A stretch of 64,000 nt of DNA from NCBI GenBank assembly GCA_965203635.1, contig OZ241903.1:992001-1056000 (forward strand). The letters are read 5' to 3'. The notes below the pieces were generated by a model. It made no database searches and was not told the origin of the DNA. It worked only from the letters and a program-made list of their open reading frames with translations. The first letter of the stretch is position 1. Every line of letters starts with the position of its first letter. Positions 31,938 through 40,012 of the stretch are shown one piece after another. The DNA comes from Aldehydirespirator sp965203635. GTDB lineage: Bacteria; Actinomycetota; Acidimicrobiia; Acidimicrobiales; Aldehydirespiratoraceae. The position numbers and the translations under genes were made by a program.

Positions 31938-34783
31938 CCATGAGCCGCCTGGGCCCCCAGGCCACCGAGGTGCTCGACCGCTCCACGAAGCTGCGGTTCC
32001 GCTGGAACGGCAAGCGGTTCGACGGCTTCGAGGGCGACACCATCGCCTCGGCGCTGGCCGCGGCGGGGGAGCACGTCTTCTCGCGCTCCATGAAGTACCA
32101 CCGGCCCCGGGGCATCCTCACCGCCGACTACTGGGACCCCAACCTGATGGTGCAGGTCGGCGACGACCCCAACGTGAGAGCCGGGCACCGCCTGCTGGAA
32201 GCAGGCATGGACGTGCAGGCCCAGAACGTGTGGCCGTCGCTGCACCGCGACATCAAGGCGGCCAACGGGCTGGTCGGCCGCTTCCTGACGGCCGGCTTCT
32301 ACTACAAGACGTTCATGCGCCCCGCGTGGCTGTGGCCCACCTACGAGCGGGTGCTGGCCACCTTCGCGCCGGGCGGCAAGGTCGACCCGGACACCCCCCA
32401 CCGCTACCACGACAAGCGCTACATGCACCCCGACGTCGTCGTGGCCGGGGCCGGTCCGGCCGGGATCGAGGCCGCTCTGAGCGCGGCTGCCGCCGGTGCC
32501 CGGGTGCTGCTCGTGGAGCACGAGCACACGGTGGGCGGCCATCTGCGCTACAGCAGCAGCGGCTCGGACGGCGCCGTCCTGGCCGAGTTGCGAGCCGCCC
32601 TCGACGCCTCCGATGTGGAGGTTCTGACCAACTCCACCGTCACTGGTCGCTACGAGGACAACTGGCTCGGGATCGTTCAGCGCAACCACCCGATCGCGGT
32701 CGAGCGGCTCATCAAGGCCCGGGCCAAGGTGCTGGTGGCCGCGCCGGGCCTCATCGAGAGGCCCTACGTGTTCTCGGGCAACGACCGTCCGGGCGTGATC
32801 ACCTCGGGAGCGGCCCGACGCCTGGTCAACCTGTGGGGGGTCAAGCCCGGCGAGCGGGCGGTGGTGTTCACCGCCAACTCCGACGGCGACGCGGCCGTCG
32901 CCGACCTCGACCGGGTCGGGGTCGAGATCGCCGCGGTCATCGACGGCCGCGATCAGAAGCGTGTCAGCTCGGCCCAGGGTTCGTCGAGAGCGCTGGAAGC
33001 CGTGGTGGCCGGCACCGATCGCATCGAGGCCGACCTGCTCGTGGTGGCCGCGGGCTGGACCGCGCCCACTTCGTTGCTCAACATGGCCGGGGACCGGCCG
33101 GTTCACGATCCGGTCGCAGCCCGCTTCTTCGGTTCGGATCCTCCCGGCAACGTCCTGGCCACCGGCGGGCTGGCCGGCGACGGCCGGATCGACGAGCTGC
33201 GGGCCCACGGCGCGGCCACCGGACGCCTGGCTGCGCAGCGAGCCGCCGCAGTGGCTCATCGCCTGCAGGCGCTGACCGCCCGGGCCCGGCCGGTCGACGG
33301 CGACGAACCCGCCTGGGCGCCTGACGAGCGCACTCCGCTGGGCCGCGACCCCCATCCCGAGCTGTACCGCTCCGACACCCATGGCATGGTCGACTTCTCC
33401 GAGGACGTCGGATCCAAGGATCTGGTGGCGGCGGCCCGCGAGGGCTACGACTCGGTGGAGCTGGCCAAGCGCTACACCACCTCCACCATGGGACCCTCGC
33501 AGGGCAAGCTCGAGACGGTCAACACCGTGGCCGCCATCGCCGAGGCCCGGGGCGAGACCATCGCCCAGGTGGGCACCACCGTGTGGCGCCCGCCCTACGC
33601 GCCGCTCACCCTGGGCGCGCTGGCCGGGCGGGTGTTCGAGCCGGTGAGGGTGTCGTCGATCCATCCGTGGCACGAGGCCAACGGCGTGAGCACGATCATC
33701 GCCGGCCAGTGGATCCGTCCCGACCACTACGGCGACCCTGCCGCAGAGGTGCGCAACGTGCGCACCAACGTCGGGCTGATCGATGTCACGCCGCTGGGAA
33801 AGCTCGACCTGCGCGGGCCCGACATCCCGAAGCTGCTCAACCTGCTCTACACCAACAAGTGGTCGAAGCTGCCGGTGGGCAAGGTGCGCTACGGGATGAT
33901 GTGCGCCGAGGACGGGGTGGTGCTCGACGACGGCGTCACCGGCCGCCTGGGTGAGGACCACTACCTGATGACCACCACCAGCTCGGGTGCGGGCGGCGTG
34001 TGGGAGTGGGTCGAGAACTGGCTGCAGACCGAGCGCCCCGACTGGCAGGTGCACGTCACCCCGGTGACCACCGCCTACGTCAGCATCAACGTGGCCGGCC
34101 CCAAGGCGCGGGAGCTGGTCGGTCGGGTGACCGAGGGTGTGGACCTGTCACCCGAGGCCTTCCCCTACATGGAGGTCCGGCTGGCCACCGTCGCGGGTGT
34201 GGCGGGCTGCTTCATGTGGCGCATCGGCTTCACCGGTGAGCTGTCCTTCGAGATCCACGCCCCCGCGGGTCATGGCCTCCACGTCTGGGAGGCGCTCATG
34301 GACGCGGGCCAAGACCTCGGCGTCGGGCCCTTCGGGCTCGAGGGTCAGCGCATCATGCGCCTGGAGAAGGGCCATTTCATAGTGGGCCAGGACACCGACG
34401 GCCTGACCCTGGGCCCGAGCACCGGCCTGAGTCCGCTCATCAAGCTCGACAAGGACGACTTCGCGGGCATGCCCGAGCTGGCCTGGGCCGCCGACCGTCG
34501 CCTGCCCATGATCGTGGCCATACAACCCGACGATCCTGGTGTGGTGCCCGACGAGGCCAGCCAGATCGTGCGGGGCAACACCAACGAGATCCTGGGCCGC
34601 ATCACCTCGGCCCGGATGTCGCCCACCCTGGGACGGTCGATCTGTCTGGGCCAGGTGGAGCCCGAGCTGGCCGCCGGCAGCACCAAGGTGACCGTGCTGT
34701 TGACCTCCGGCGAGCGCGTCAGCGCCACCGTGATGGACCACCACGCCCATTTCGACCCGGCGGGGGAGCGTCTCCGTGGCTGA
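31934..34783 (+). CDS. soxA: Sarcosine oxidase-type alpha subunit
   Basis: The 949-residue protein has the family layout: an N-terminal ferredoxin-like region (20-90), an FAD/NAD-binding domain with V-V-V-A-G-A-G-P-A-G near residue 175, a linker, and a C-terminal aminomethyltransferase (GcvT-like) domain (about 570-949) that binds tetrahydrofolate. The subunit carries NAD+ and receives the methyl group. The start overlaps soxD by four bases, and the end overlaps soxG by eight, so the four genes are translated together. Confidence 0.93.
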   Translation: MTMSRLGPQATEVLDRSTKLRFRWNGKRFDGFEGDTIASALAAAGEHVFSRSMKYHRPRGILTADYWDPNLMVQVGDDPNVRAGHRLLEAGMDVQAQNVWPSLHRDIKAANGLVGRFLTAGFYYKTFMRPAWLWPTYERVLATFAPGGKVDPDTPHRYHDKRYMHPDVVVAGAGPAGIEAALSAAAAGARVLLVEHEHTVGGHLRYSSSGSDGAVLAELRAALDASDVEVLTNSTVTGRYEDNWLGIVQRNHPIAVERLIKARAKVLVAAPGLIERPYVFSGNDRPGVITSGAARRLVNLWGVKPGERAVVFTANSDGDAAVADLDRVGVEIAAVIDGRDQKRVSSAQGSSRALEAVVAGTDRIEADLLVVAAGWTAPTSLLNMAGDRPVHDPVAARFFGSDPPGNVLATGGLAGDGRIDELRAHGAATGRLAAQRAAAVAHRLQALTARARPVDGDEPAWAPDERTPLGRDPHPELYRSDTHGMVDFSEDVGSKDLVAAAREGYDSVELAKRYTTSTMGPSQGKLETVNTVAAIAEARGETIAQVGTTVWRPPYAPLTLGALAGRVFEPVRVSSIHPWHEANGVSTIIAGQWIRPDHYGDPAAEVRNVRTNVGLIDVTPLGKLDLRGPDIPKLLNLLYTNKWSKLPVGKVRYGMMCAEDGVVLDDGVTGRLGEDHYLMTTTSSGAGGVWEWVENWLQTERPDWQVHVTPVTTAYVSINVAGPKARELVGRVTEGVDLSPEAFPYMEVRLATVAGVAGCFMWRIGFTGELSFEIHAPAGHGLHVWEALMDAGQDLGVGPFGLEGQRIMRLEKGHFIVGQDTDGLTLGPSTGLSPLIKLDKDDFAGMPELAWAADRRLPMIVAIQPDDPGVVPDEASQIVRGNTNEILGRITSARMSPTLGRSICLGQVEPELAAGSTKVTVLLTSGERVSATVMDHHAHFDPAGERLRG

Positions 34784-35354
34784 GTCGCCTGTCTTCGAGA
34801 GTCCGGTCGTCCGGAGCTACGAGTTTTCTGATGGCCCCCTCACGCTTACCGACGCCAGCCCCACCACCAAGTGGCTGGTGCGGGGGCCGGCCGGCGGCGC
34901 GGCCGCCGATCGGCTCGACGCACCGTTCGGCTCGTCCCACCTCACGGAGGGCGGAGCGCTCGTGCTGGGCTCCAGGCCCGGAGAGTGGATCGTTGTGGGC
35001 GCCGCCGCGGCGGTGGCCGAGGTTGTGGCCGGCCTCGATTGGTTGGACTCGTCCGAGTTCGTGACCGCTCTTGACTGGACCCACGGCCGGGCCCTCTTCC
35101 TGGTCACCGGGCCGGACGCGCCCAGGATGCTCGAGAAGGTGTGCAGCCTCGACTGGTCCGACGCGATGACGCCGGACGGCGCAGTGGCCTCCGCGTCGGT
35201 GGCCAAGGTCACCTGCGACATCGCCCGCCACGACGACGACGGCACACCCAACTACATGATCTTCTGTGACCGCTCCTTCGGCCAGTACCTGTTCGATGCT
35301 CTCATCGACGCGGGCGACGAGTTCGGCCTGTCTGTCGGCCCCGCCGGCGCGTAG
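34776..35354 (+). CDS. soxG: Sarcosine oxidase-type gamma subunit
   Basis: A 192-residue protein with the GcvT-like fold of SoxG. It shows L-R-P-like G-S-R-P-G-E-W-I near residue 66 and D-W-T-H-G-R-A-L-F near 101, and it closes the soxBDAG operon. Its GTG start at 34776 overlaps soxA. The gamma subunit packs against the alpha subunit and has no known catalytic residue. Confidence 0.9.
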   Translation: MAESPVFESPVVRSYEFSDGPLTLTDASPTTKWLVRGPAGGAAADRLDAPFGSSHLTEGGALVLGSRPGEWIVVGAAAAVAEVVAGLDWLDSSEFVTALDWTHGRALFLVTGPDAPRMLEKVCSLDWSDAMTPDGAVASASVAKVTCDIARHDDDGTPNYMIFCDRSFGQYLFDALIDAGDEFGLSVGPAGA

Positions 35355-35473
35355 CCAACAGTCTCCCGCCTCTGGGGCAGCCAAGCGCGTTCAGACCGCC
35401 TATCCTCATGTCGCCGGGGCTCGCCGCTCCGGCGTCGTCCGGTCCGCCCCCCAACCGCTGATGGAGACGCGAA

Positions 35474-36298
35474 GTGGTCGAGGTACCTGAGTATCTGCTC
35501 GCACGCTCGCGTGAGCGACGAGCCGAGCTGACCGGTACCCCACCCCCAGACGCCGGCGACGCCGCGCCCGCGGCTGAGGCCGCGGCGCCCGCGTCGGCTC
35601 CCGCGGCCGCGGTGCCCGCCCCGGCCGCTCCCGCTCCCATTCCGGAGGCCGCGCCGGTGCCTCCCCCCGAGCCGGACCCGCCTTACGTGCAGGCCGCCAA
35701 TGCCCGCAAGCGGATGCCCTACTGGGCGGCGTCGGTGATGGTGTTCCTGCCCATCTGGGCCATCTTCTACGTGGGAATGCTGGAGTCGCCCGACTCCGAG
35801 GAGCTGGTGCTGGCCGACAACGGCGCGGTGGTGTACAGCACATGTGCCTCGTGCCACGGCGCCGACGGCTCGGGCGCCGCCACCGGCCGCCAGCTCAACG
35901 ACGGCGAGCTGCTGCTGACGTTCGGCCCGGCGTCCGGTTTCGACGGGCTGGCCCACCACCTGTCCTGGGTGTATCTGGGCACGGCGGGCACCAAGCGCCT
36001 GGGACTCGACTATTACGGCAACCCGGACCGGCCCGGAGGCCAGCGCGAGGTGGACAGCTTCGCCAGCGGCATGAGCGGCTTCTCCAACCTGAGCCTCGAG
36101 GACCTGGTCTCGGTGGTGTACTACGAGAGGGTCGTCCACGGCGGCCTCGATGCCGAGACGGCCGGTCTCGAGGAGGAGATGCTGCTCGCTCTGGTGGCCG
36201 ATGCCCCCTCCTTCGATACCGGCTCGCCTGACGAGATCAGCGCCCTGCTCGCAGAGTCCGCCGCGGGCCACGGCATAGCTCTCGCCGTCGACGAGTAG
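35474..36298 (+). CDS. Membrane-anchored monoheme cytochrome c
   Basis: The 274-residue protein has a soluble N-terminus (1-78) with a long Ala/Pro-rich stretch, a single membrane helix near 83-101, and a C-terminal cytochrome c domain with heme site C-A-S-C-H at 124-128. The likely axial methionine is in S-G-M-S-G-F near residue 198. Similar proteins in actinobacteria feed electrons to terminal oxidases, so the heme domain should face outside. It stands alone between soxG and pgi with gaps of 119 and 28 bases; a link to amine oxidation is possible but not shown. Confidence 0.75.
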   Translation: MVEVPEYLLARSRERRAELTGTPPPDAGDAAPAAEAAAPASAPAAAVPAPAAPAPIPEAAPVPPPEPDPPYVQAANARKRMPYWAASVMVFLPIWAIFYVGMLESPDSEELVLADNGAVVYSTCASCHGADGSGAATGRQLNDGELLLTFGPASGFDGLAHHLSWVYLGTAGTKRLGLDYYGNPDRPGGQREVDSFASGMSGFSNLSLEDLVSVVYYERVVHGGLDAETAGLEEEMLLALVADAPSFDTGSPDEISALLAESAAGHGIALAVDE

Positions 36299-36326
36299 CC
36301 GGCCGGGCCACGGGAGGCCCACCCCA

Positions 36327-37970
36327 ATGGTCCCCAGCGCCACCGCCGCCAGCGACATCACGGCCACCTCCGAGTGGGCCGCGCTGGGCCGTCACGCCCG
36401 TGAGCTGCAAGCCGCCGGCGTCGATCTGGCCGGGCTGTTCGAGGCCGACCCGGACCGGGCTGGCCGCTGCACCTCGTCCGCGGGCCGGCTGGTGATCGAC
36501 TGGTCCCGGCATCTGGTCACCGATGCCACTGTGGAGCTGCTGCTGGCCCTGGCCGAGCGGGCCGGCGTGGCGGCGCGGATCGAGGCGATGCTGGGCGGCG
36601 AGCCGGTCAACGTCACCGAGGGCAGGCCCGTGCTGCACACTGCTCTGCGGGCTCCGGCCGGCGAGGCCGTGGTGGCCCGAGCGGTCGATGTTGCGCCGGC
36701 CATTGCCGCGGAGCGTGACCGGATGGGCGCTTTCGTTCGAGCCCTGCTCGCCGGGGAGCGGCGGGGGGCTACCGGGCTGCCTGTCCGCACGGTGGTGAAC
36801 CTCGGGATAGGCGGTTCGGTGCTGGGGCCGTCGATGGCCCACGAGGCGCTGGCCGCCTTCCGTTCCGGTCGTGTGGAGTGCCGGTTCGTGTCGAACATCG
36901 ACCCGGCTGCGCTGGCTTCGGGCCTGGACGGCCTCGACCCGGCTGAGACGTTGTTCGTCGTGGTGTCGAAGGGTTTCGCCACCGCCGAGACGCTGGCCAA
37001 CGCCCGCGCCGCTCGGGCCTGGACCGCGTCGGCGCTCGGCTCTGAAGCCGCCGGCGGCCACTTCGTGGCGGTGACCGCGGATCGGGACGCGGCGGTTGAG
37101 TTCGGCATCGAGCCTGACGATGTCTTCGCAACGTGGGACTGGGTCGGTGGCCGCTTCTCGATGGGGTCGGCAGCGGGTCTGGCCGTGATGGCAGCCATCG
37201 GCGAGGAGAACTTCGCGGCGATGCTTGCCGGGATGCGCACCATCGACGAGCATGTGGCTGCGGGGCCGGCGGCCAGTGTCCCGATGCTGCTGGGCCTGCT
37301 GTCGGTGTGGTACCGCAACTTCTGGGGCTTGCAGACGCGGGCGGTGGTGCCGTATTCGGAGAGGCTGCGGCTGTTCCCGGTGTGGTTGCAGCAGGTGATT
37401 ATGGAGTCCAACGGCAAACGGGTCCGTCTCGACGGCGGCCCGGTGGGCTGCGAGACCGCTGAGGTGGTCTGGGGCGGGGTGGGCACCGACAGCCAGCACT
37501 CCTTCCACCAGTTGCTGCACCAGGGCACCACGGTCGTGCCGGCCGACTTCATCGTGCTTGCCCGTCCGGACGCTGACGTTGCTGGTGCTGCCGGGGCCGC
37601 CGAGCGTCACGAGGCTCTGGTGGCCAACTGCTTCGCCCAGGCCGCTGCTCTGGCCTTCGGCACCCCGACGGCGGAGGAGGACGACGCCCACCGCGAGCTG
37701 CCCGGCAATCGCCCGTCCACGGTGGTCCTGGCGCCGGAGCTGACGCCGTCGGTGCTGGGCCAGCTGGTCGCCCTATACGAGCATCAGACGGTGGTGCAGG
37801 GAGCCGTCTGGGGCATCAACAGCTTCGACCAGTTCGGCGTCGAGCGAGGCAAGACCCTGGCCGACGCCATAGTCGACGACCTGCAGGCTGGTCCTGACGG
37901 TTCAGGGGCGCCTCACGACCCCTCGACCACGTCACTATTGGCCCACTACCGCCGCCTACGCGGGCTCTAG
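36327..37970 (+). CDS. pgi: Glucose-6-phosphate isomerase
   Basis: The 547-residue protein has the two PGI signatures: L-F-V-V-V-S-K-G-F-A-T-A-E-T near residue 210 and the C-terminal block G-I-N-S-F-D-Q-F-G-V-E-R-G-K near 499, plus N-L-G-I-G-G-S-V-L-G-P near 155. It interconverts glucose-6-phosphate and fructose-6-phosphate. The start at 36327 follows a GGAGG-type site by 12 bases. No partner gene follows; the next genes belong to the defence-type island. Confidence 0.96.
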   Translation: MVPSATAASDITATSEWAALGRHARELQAAGVDLAGLFEADPDRAGRCTSSAGRLVIDWSRHLVTDATVELLLALAERAGVAARIEAMLGGEPVNVTEGRPVLHTALRAPAGEAVVARAVDVAPAIAAERDRMGAFVRALLAGERRGATGLPVRTVVNLGIGGSVLGPSMAHEALAAFRSGRVECRFVSNIDPAALASGLDGLDPAETLFVVVSKGFATAETLANARAARAWTASALGSEAAGGHFVAVTADRDAAVEFGIEPDDVFATWDWVGGRFSMGSAAGLAVMAAIGEENFAAMLAGMRTIDEHVAAGPAASVPMLLGLLSVWYRNFWGLQTRAVVPYSERLRLFPVWLQQVIMESNGKRVRLDGGPVGCETAEVVWGGVGTDSQHSFHQLLHQGTTVVPADFIVLARPDADVAGAAGAAERHEALVANCFAQAAALAFGTPTAEEDDAHRELPGNRPSTVVLAPELTPSVLGQLVALYEHQTVVQGAVWGINSFDQFGVERGKTLADAIVDDLQAGPDGSGAPHDPSTTSLLAHYRRLRGL

Positions 37971-38010
37971 CCGCTACGGAATAGCGCTGTCTCGCTGAAC
38001 CGCCGGCGAC

Positions 38011-38030
38011 TCGAGGAAGGCAATCCTCGA
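38011..38030 (+). terminator. Weak hairpin after pgi
   Basis: TCGAGGA (38011-38017) pairs with TCCTCGA (38024-38030) around a 6-base loop, 41 bases after the pgi stop. There is no T-run. The 198-base gap before the next gene has no other feature I can support. Confidence 0.3.
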
Positions 38031-38168
38031 AGTACCCCCGCCCGGATGCGGAGGCTTGTATCACCCGTCCCATGATGGAGTCAGGCGGCGCTGTCAGTGG
38101 GCGTGGCTACTGTTGGCGTCGCTCTGGGATCCGCGTCTTGCGACGTCTGGACGTCTAAAGTCGCGGCG

Positions 38169-38405
38169 ATGGTCACTCCAGCTCAGAGCCTCGGTCGTCG
38201 AAGACCCGGTGAAGTTCGCGATGCAATCGAGCGAGTGCTCGCCGACGCCGGCAAGCCCCTGAGCGTGAAGGAGATCCATGAGTCAGTTAAGGCTCGATTG
38301 GGAAGCACCGTCCCAGCGTCGTCGGTCCGTAGCTACCTCAACCTCAACGCAGGTCGGGACGGCCAGTTTCAGAGGGTACGCCGTGGCGTCTACAAGCTCG
38401 GCTGA
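38169..38405 (+). CDS. Small winged-helix (HARE-HTH-like) DNA-binding protein
   Basis: ATG at 38169 gives a 78-residue protein that is almost entirely one winged helix: V-L-A-D-A-G-K-P-L-S-V-K-E-I-H-E-S-V near 24-41, S-S-V-R-S-Y-L-N near 51-58, and the closing wing F-Q-R-V-R-R-G-V-Y-K-L-G. This matches HARE-HTH-type domains, which occur with restriction and chromatin enzymes. It is followed by a methyltransferase gene that starts inside it (23-base overlap), so it may be a control protein or specificity aid for the restriction-modification pair. Confidence 0.7.
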   Translation: MVTPAQSLGRRRPGEVRDAIERVLADAGKPLSVKEIHESVKARLGSTVPASSVRSYLNLNAGRDGQFQRVRRGVYKLG

Positions 38406-39300
38406 GGCAGCGCTCGCTGAGGCGTGGTCGCCGTTCGCGAGGGTGGGCAACGCTTCACTGTACGTCGGCGACTGCCTTGAATGGCTCGCCGAACAGCCGC
38501 GACACACCTTCCACGGGGTTGTGACCGATCCCCCGTACGGCATCGTCGAGTACTCGCCACAACAGCAACGCAAGCTCCGCCGGGGACAAGGAGGCGTGTG
38601 GCGTCTGCCGCCGGCGTTCGACGGCCATCAGCGCTCCCCCCTGCCCAGGTTCACTACTCTGACCACCGAAGATCTCGATAGCTTGCGCTCCTTTTTCCGC
38701 GCCTGGGCTGAGGCGCTGGTGCCGGTGCTCGTGCCCGGCTCGCATGTCTTGATCGCGTCAAACCCCTTGGTCTCACATCTCGTCGCGAGCGCGGTCTGCC
38801 GCGGTGGCCTCGAGCGTCGGGGCGAGGTCGTGCGCCTCGTGATGACGATGCGAGGCGGGGACCGTCCCAAGAACGCCCACGAGGAGTTCCCGGGCGTCAC
38901 TGTGATGCCTCGCTCAAAATGGGAGCCCTGGCTGCTGTTTCGCAAGCCCCTTGAGGGGCGTGTCCAAGACAACCTTCGGACCTGGGGTACGGGTGGACTG
39001 AGACGAATCTCCGAGGAGCAGCCCTTCGCGGATGTAATCCCGTCGACCCCCACACGTCGAGGAGAGCGGAAGTTGGCCCCGCACCCCAGCCTCAAGCCTC
39101 AGGCGTTCCTCCGACAGGTAGTACGGGCCATCCTGCCGCTTGGCGAGGGGGTCGTCCTTGATCCCTTTGCTGGATCGGGATCGACGCTGGCGGCCGCAGA
39201 GCATGTCGGCTATCGCAGCGTAGGTGTCGAGCGAGATCCGACCTATGCCCGTCTCGCCGCAGCCGCCATTCCCAAGCTGCGCAACTACGAGCCGGGCTAG
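38383..39300 (+). CDS. DNA (adenine-N6 or cytosine-N4) methyltransferase
   Basis: The 305-residue protein has the catalytic motif D-P-P-Y-G at 49-53 and, after the target-recognition region, the SAM-binding motif D-P-F-A-G-S-G-S at 260-267. Catalytic motif first and SAM motif last is the beta-type order. It should protect host DNA by methylation. GTG at 38383 is preferred because it follows AGAGGG and removes a low-complexity N-terminus; an upstream start at 38278 is possible. Its TAG stop is shared in the palindrome CTAG with the convergent PD-(D/E)XK gene. Confidence 0.85.
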   Translation: MASTSSAEAALAEAWSPFARVGNASLYVGDCLEWLAEQPRHTFHGVVTDPPYGIVEYSPQQQRKLRRGQGGVWRLPPAFDGHQRSPLPRFTTLTTEDLDSLRSFFRAWAEALVPVLVPGSHVLIASNPLVSHLVASAVCRGGLERRGEVVRLVMTMRGGDRPKNAHEEFPGVTVMPRSKWEPWLLFRKPLEGRVQDNLRTWGTGGLRRISEEQPFADVIPSTPTRRGERKLAPHPSLKPQAFLRQVVRAILPLGEGVVLDPFAGSGSTLAAAEHVGYRSVGVERDPTYARLAAAAIPKLRNYEPG

Positions 39301-39917
39301 GGCGAGTTGTCGCCAAGATCGAGATAGACCCAGCTTCGCCGCAGCTTCGCTACCCCGTCTGCATGCAGCGTCGCAGTTCTCGTGCCTAGTTCCCCGCGAT
39401 CATTGCGGCGGAAGTCAGCCGTTGTCACCTCAGCGAGGTATACCTCGGTGAAACGCAACGGATCGCGGCCGGCGGCAGGCTCAGTCACGTTGTCGACCTG
39501 GTAGACGAAGACACAGAACCACTGGTCGCGCGCGCCGTGTGTGTCCACGGCGCCGCCCTTCTTCAGAGTGGCTTTGATTTCTACGCCTTCGTCCCCTGCC
39601 TTGACCGAGTCGCCGGGATACACACCGTTCACGACGAGGTCGGGATGCCCGTTGTGGTGCTGATTCTCAACCAGAGTGCGCGAATGGGCGGCCAGACTCG
39701 CCGTCAGCATGTCCGAGAGCACTCCCGAGAGGATGGCCTTTCGCAGAGTGTCCTCAAGCCGCCCCAGACCCTTGGCGGCCAGGAATCCGTTGACGTCGAA
39801 GAAGAAGTCGTAGACATCCTGCATGGCCGCCTCGAAGTCGAGGAGCCGAAGTTCGTAGGGCAGAACCGCATCTCGATTGAAACACCGCGTATCAACTTGG
39901 CGTCGATCAATGGTCAC
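39297..39917 (-). CDS. Putative PD-(D/E)XK restriction endonuclease
   Basis: The 206-residue protein shows H-P-D-L-V-V-N at 91-97 and G-V-E-I-K-A-T at 112-118, the P-D...E-I-K pattern of PD-(D/E)XK nucleases, with a suitable spacing and predicted beta strands between. It converges tail-to-tail on the DNA methyltransferase and overlaps it by four bases, the common layout of a type II restriction-modification pair. It also lies 95 bases after the helicase gene on the same strand, so it could be part of that operon. The recognition site cannot be predicted. Confidence 0.65.
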   Translation of the reverse strand: MTIDRRQVDTRCFNRDAVLPYELRLLDFEAAMQDVYDFFFDVNGFLAAKGLGRLEDTLRKAILSGVLSDMLTASLAAHSRTLVENQHHNGHPDLVVNGVYPGDSVKAGDEGVEIKATLKKGGAVDTHGARDQWFCVFVYQVDNVTEPAAGRDPLRFTEVYLAEVTTADFRRNDRGELGTRTATLHADGVAKLRRSWVYLDLGDNSP

Positions 39918-40012
39918 AGCACTTCAGCCTAGAGCGCCTCACCTTCTGCCAAGTACGTCGTCGAGTGGCGCCAACAAGTGACGACCACATGCTCAGAATC
40001 GCCGGAATCCGG

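Noticed and set aside
31787..34054. A 755-codon open frame on the minus strand
   Set aside because: It is antisense to soxD and soxA, which are well supported by motifs. The translation is His/Arg/Gly-rich without domains.
38056..38262. Alternative short frame overlapping the winged-helix gene
   Set aside because: The winged-helix frame at 38169-38405 has clear family residues. The competing frame has none.
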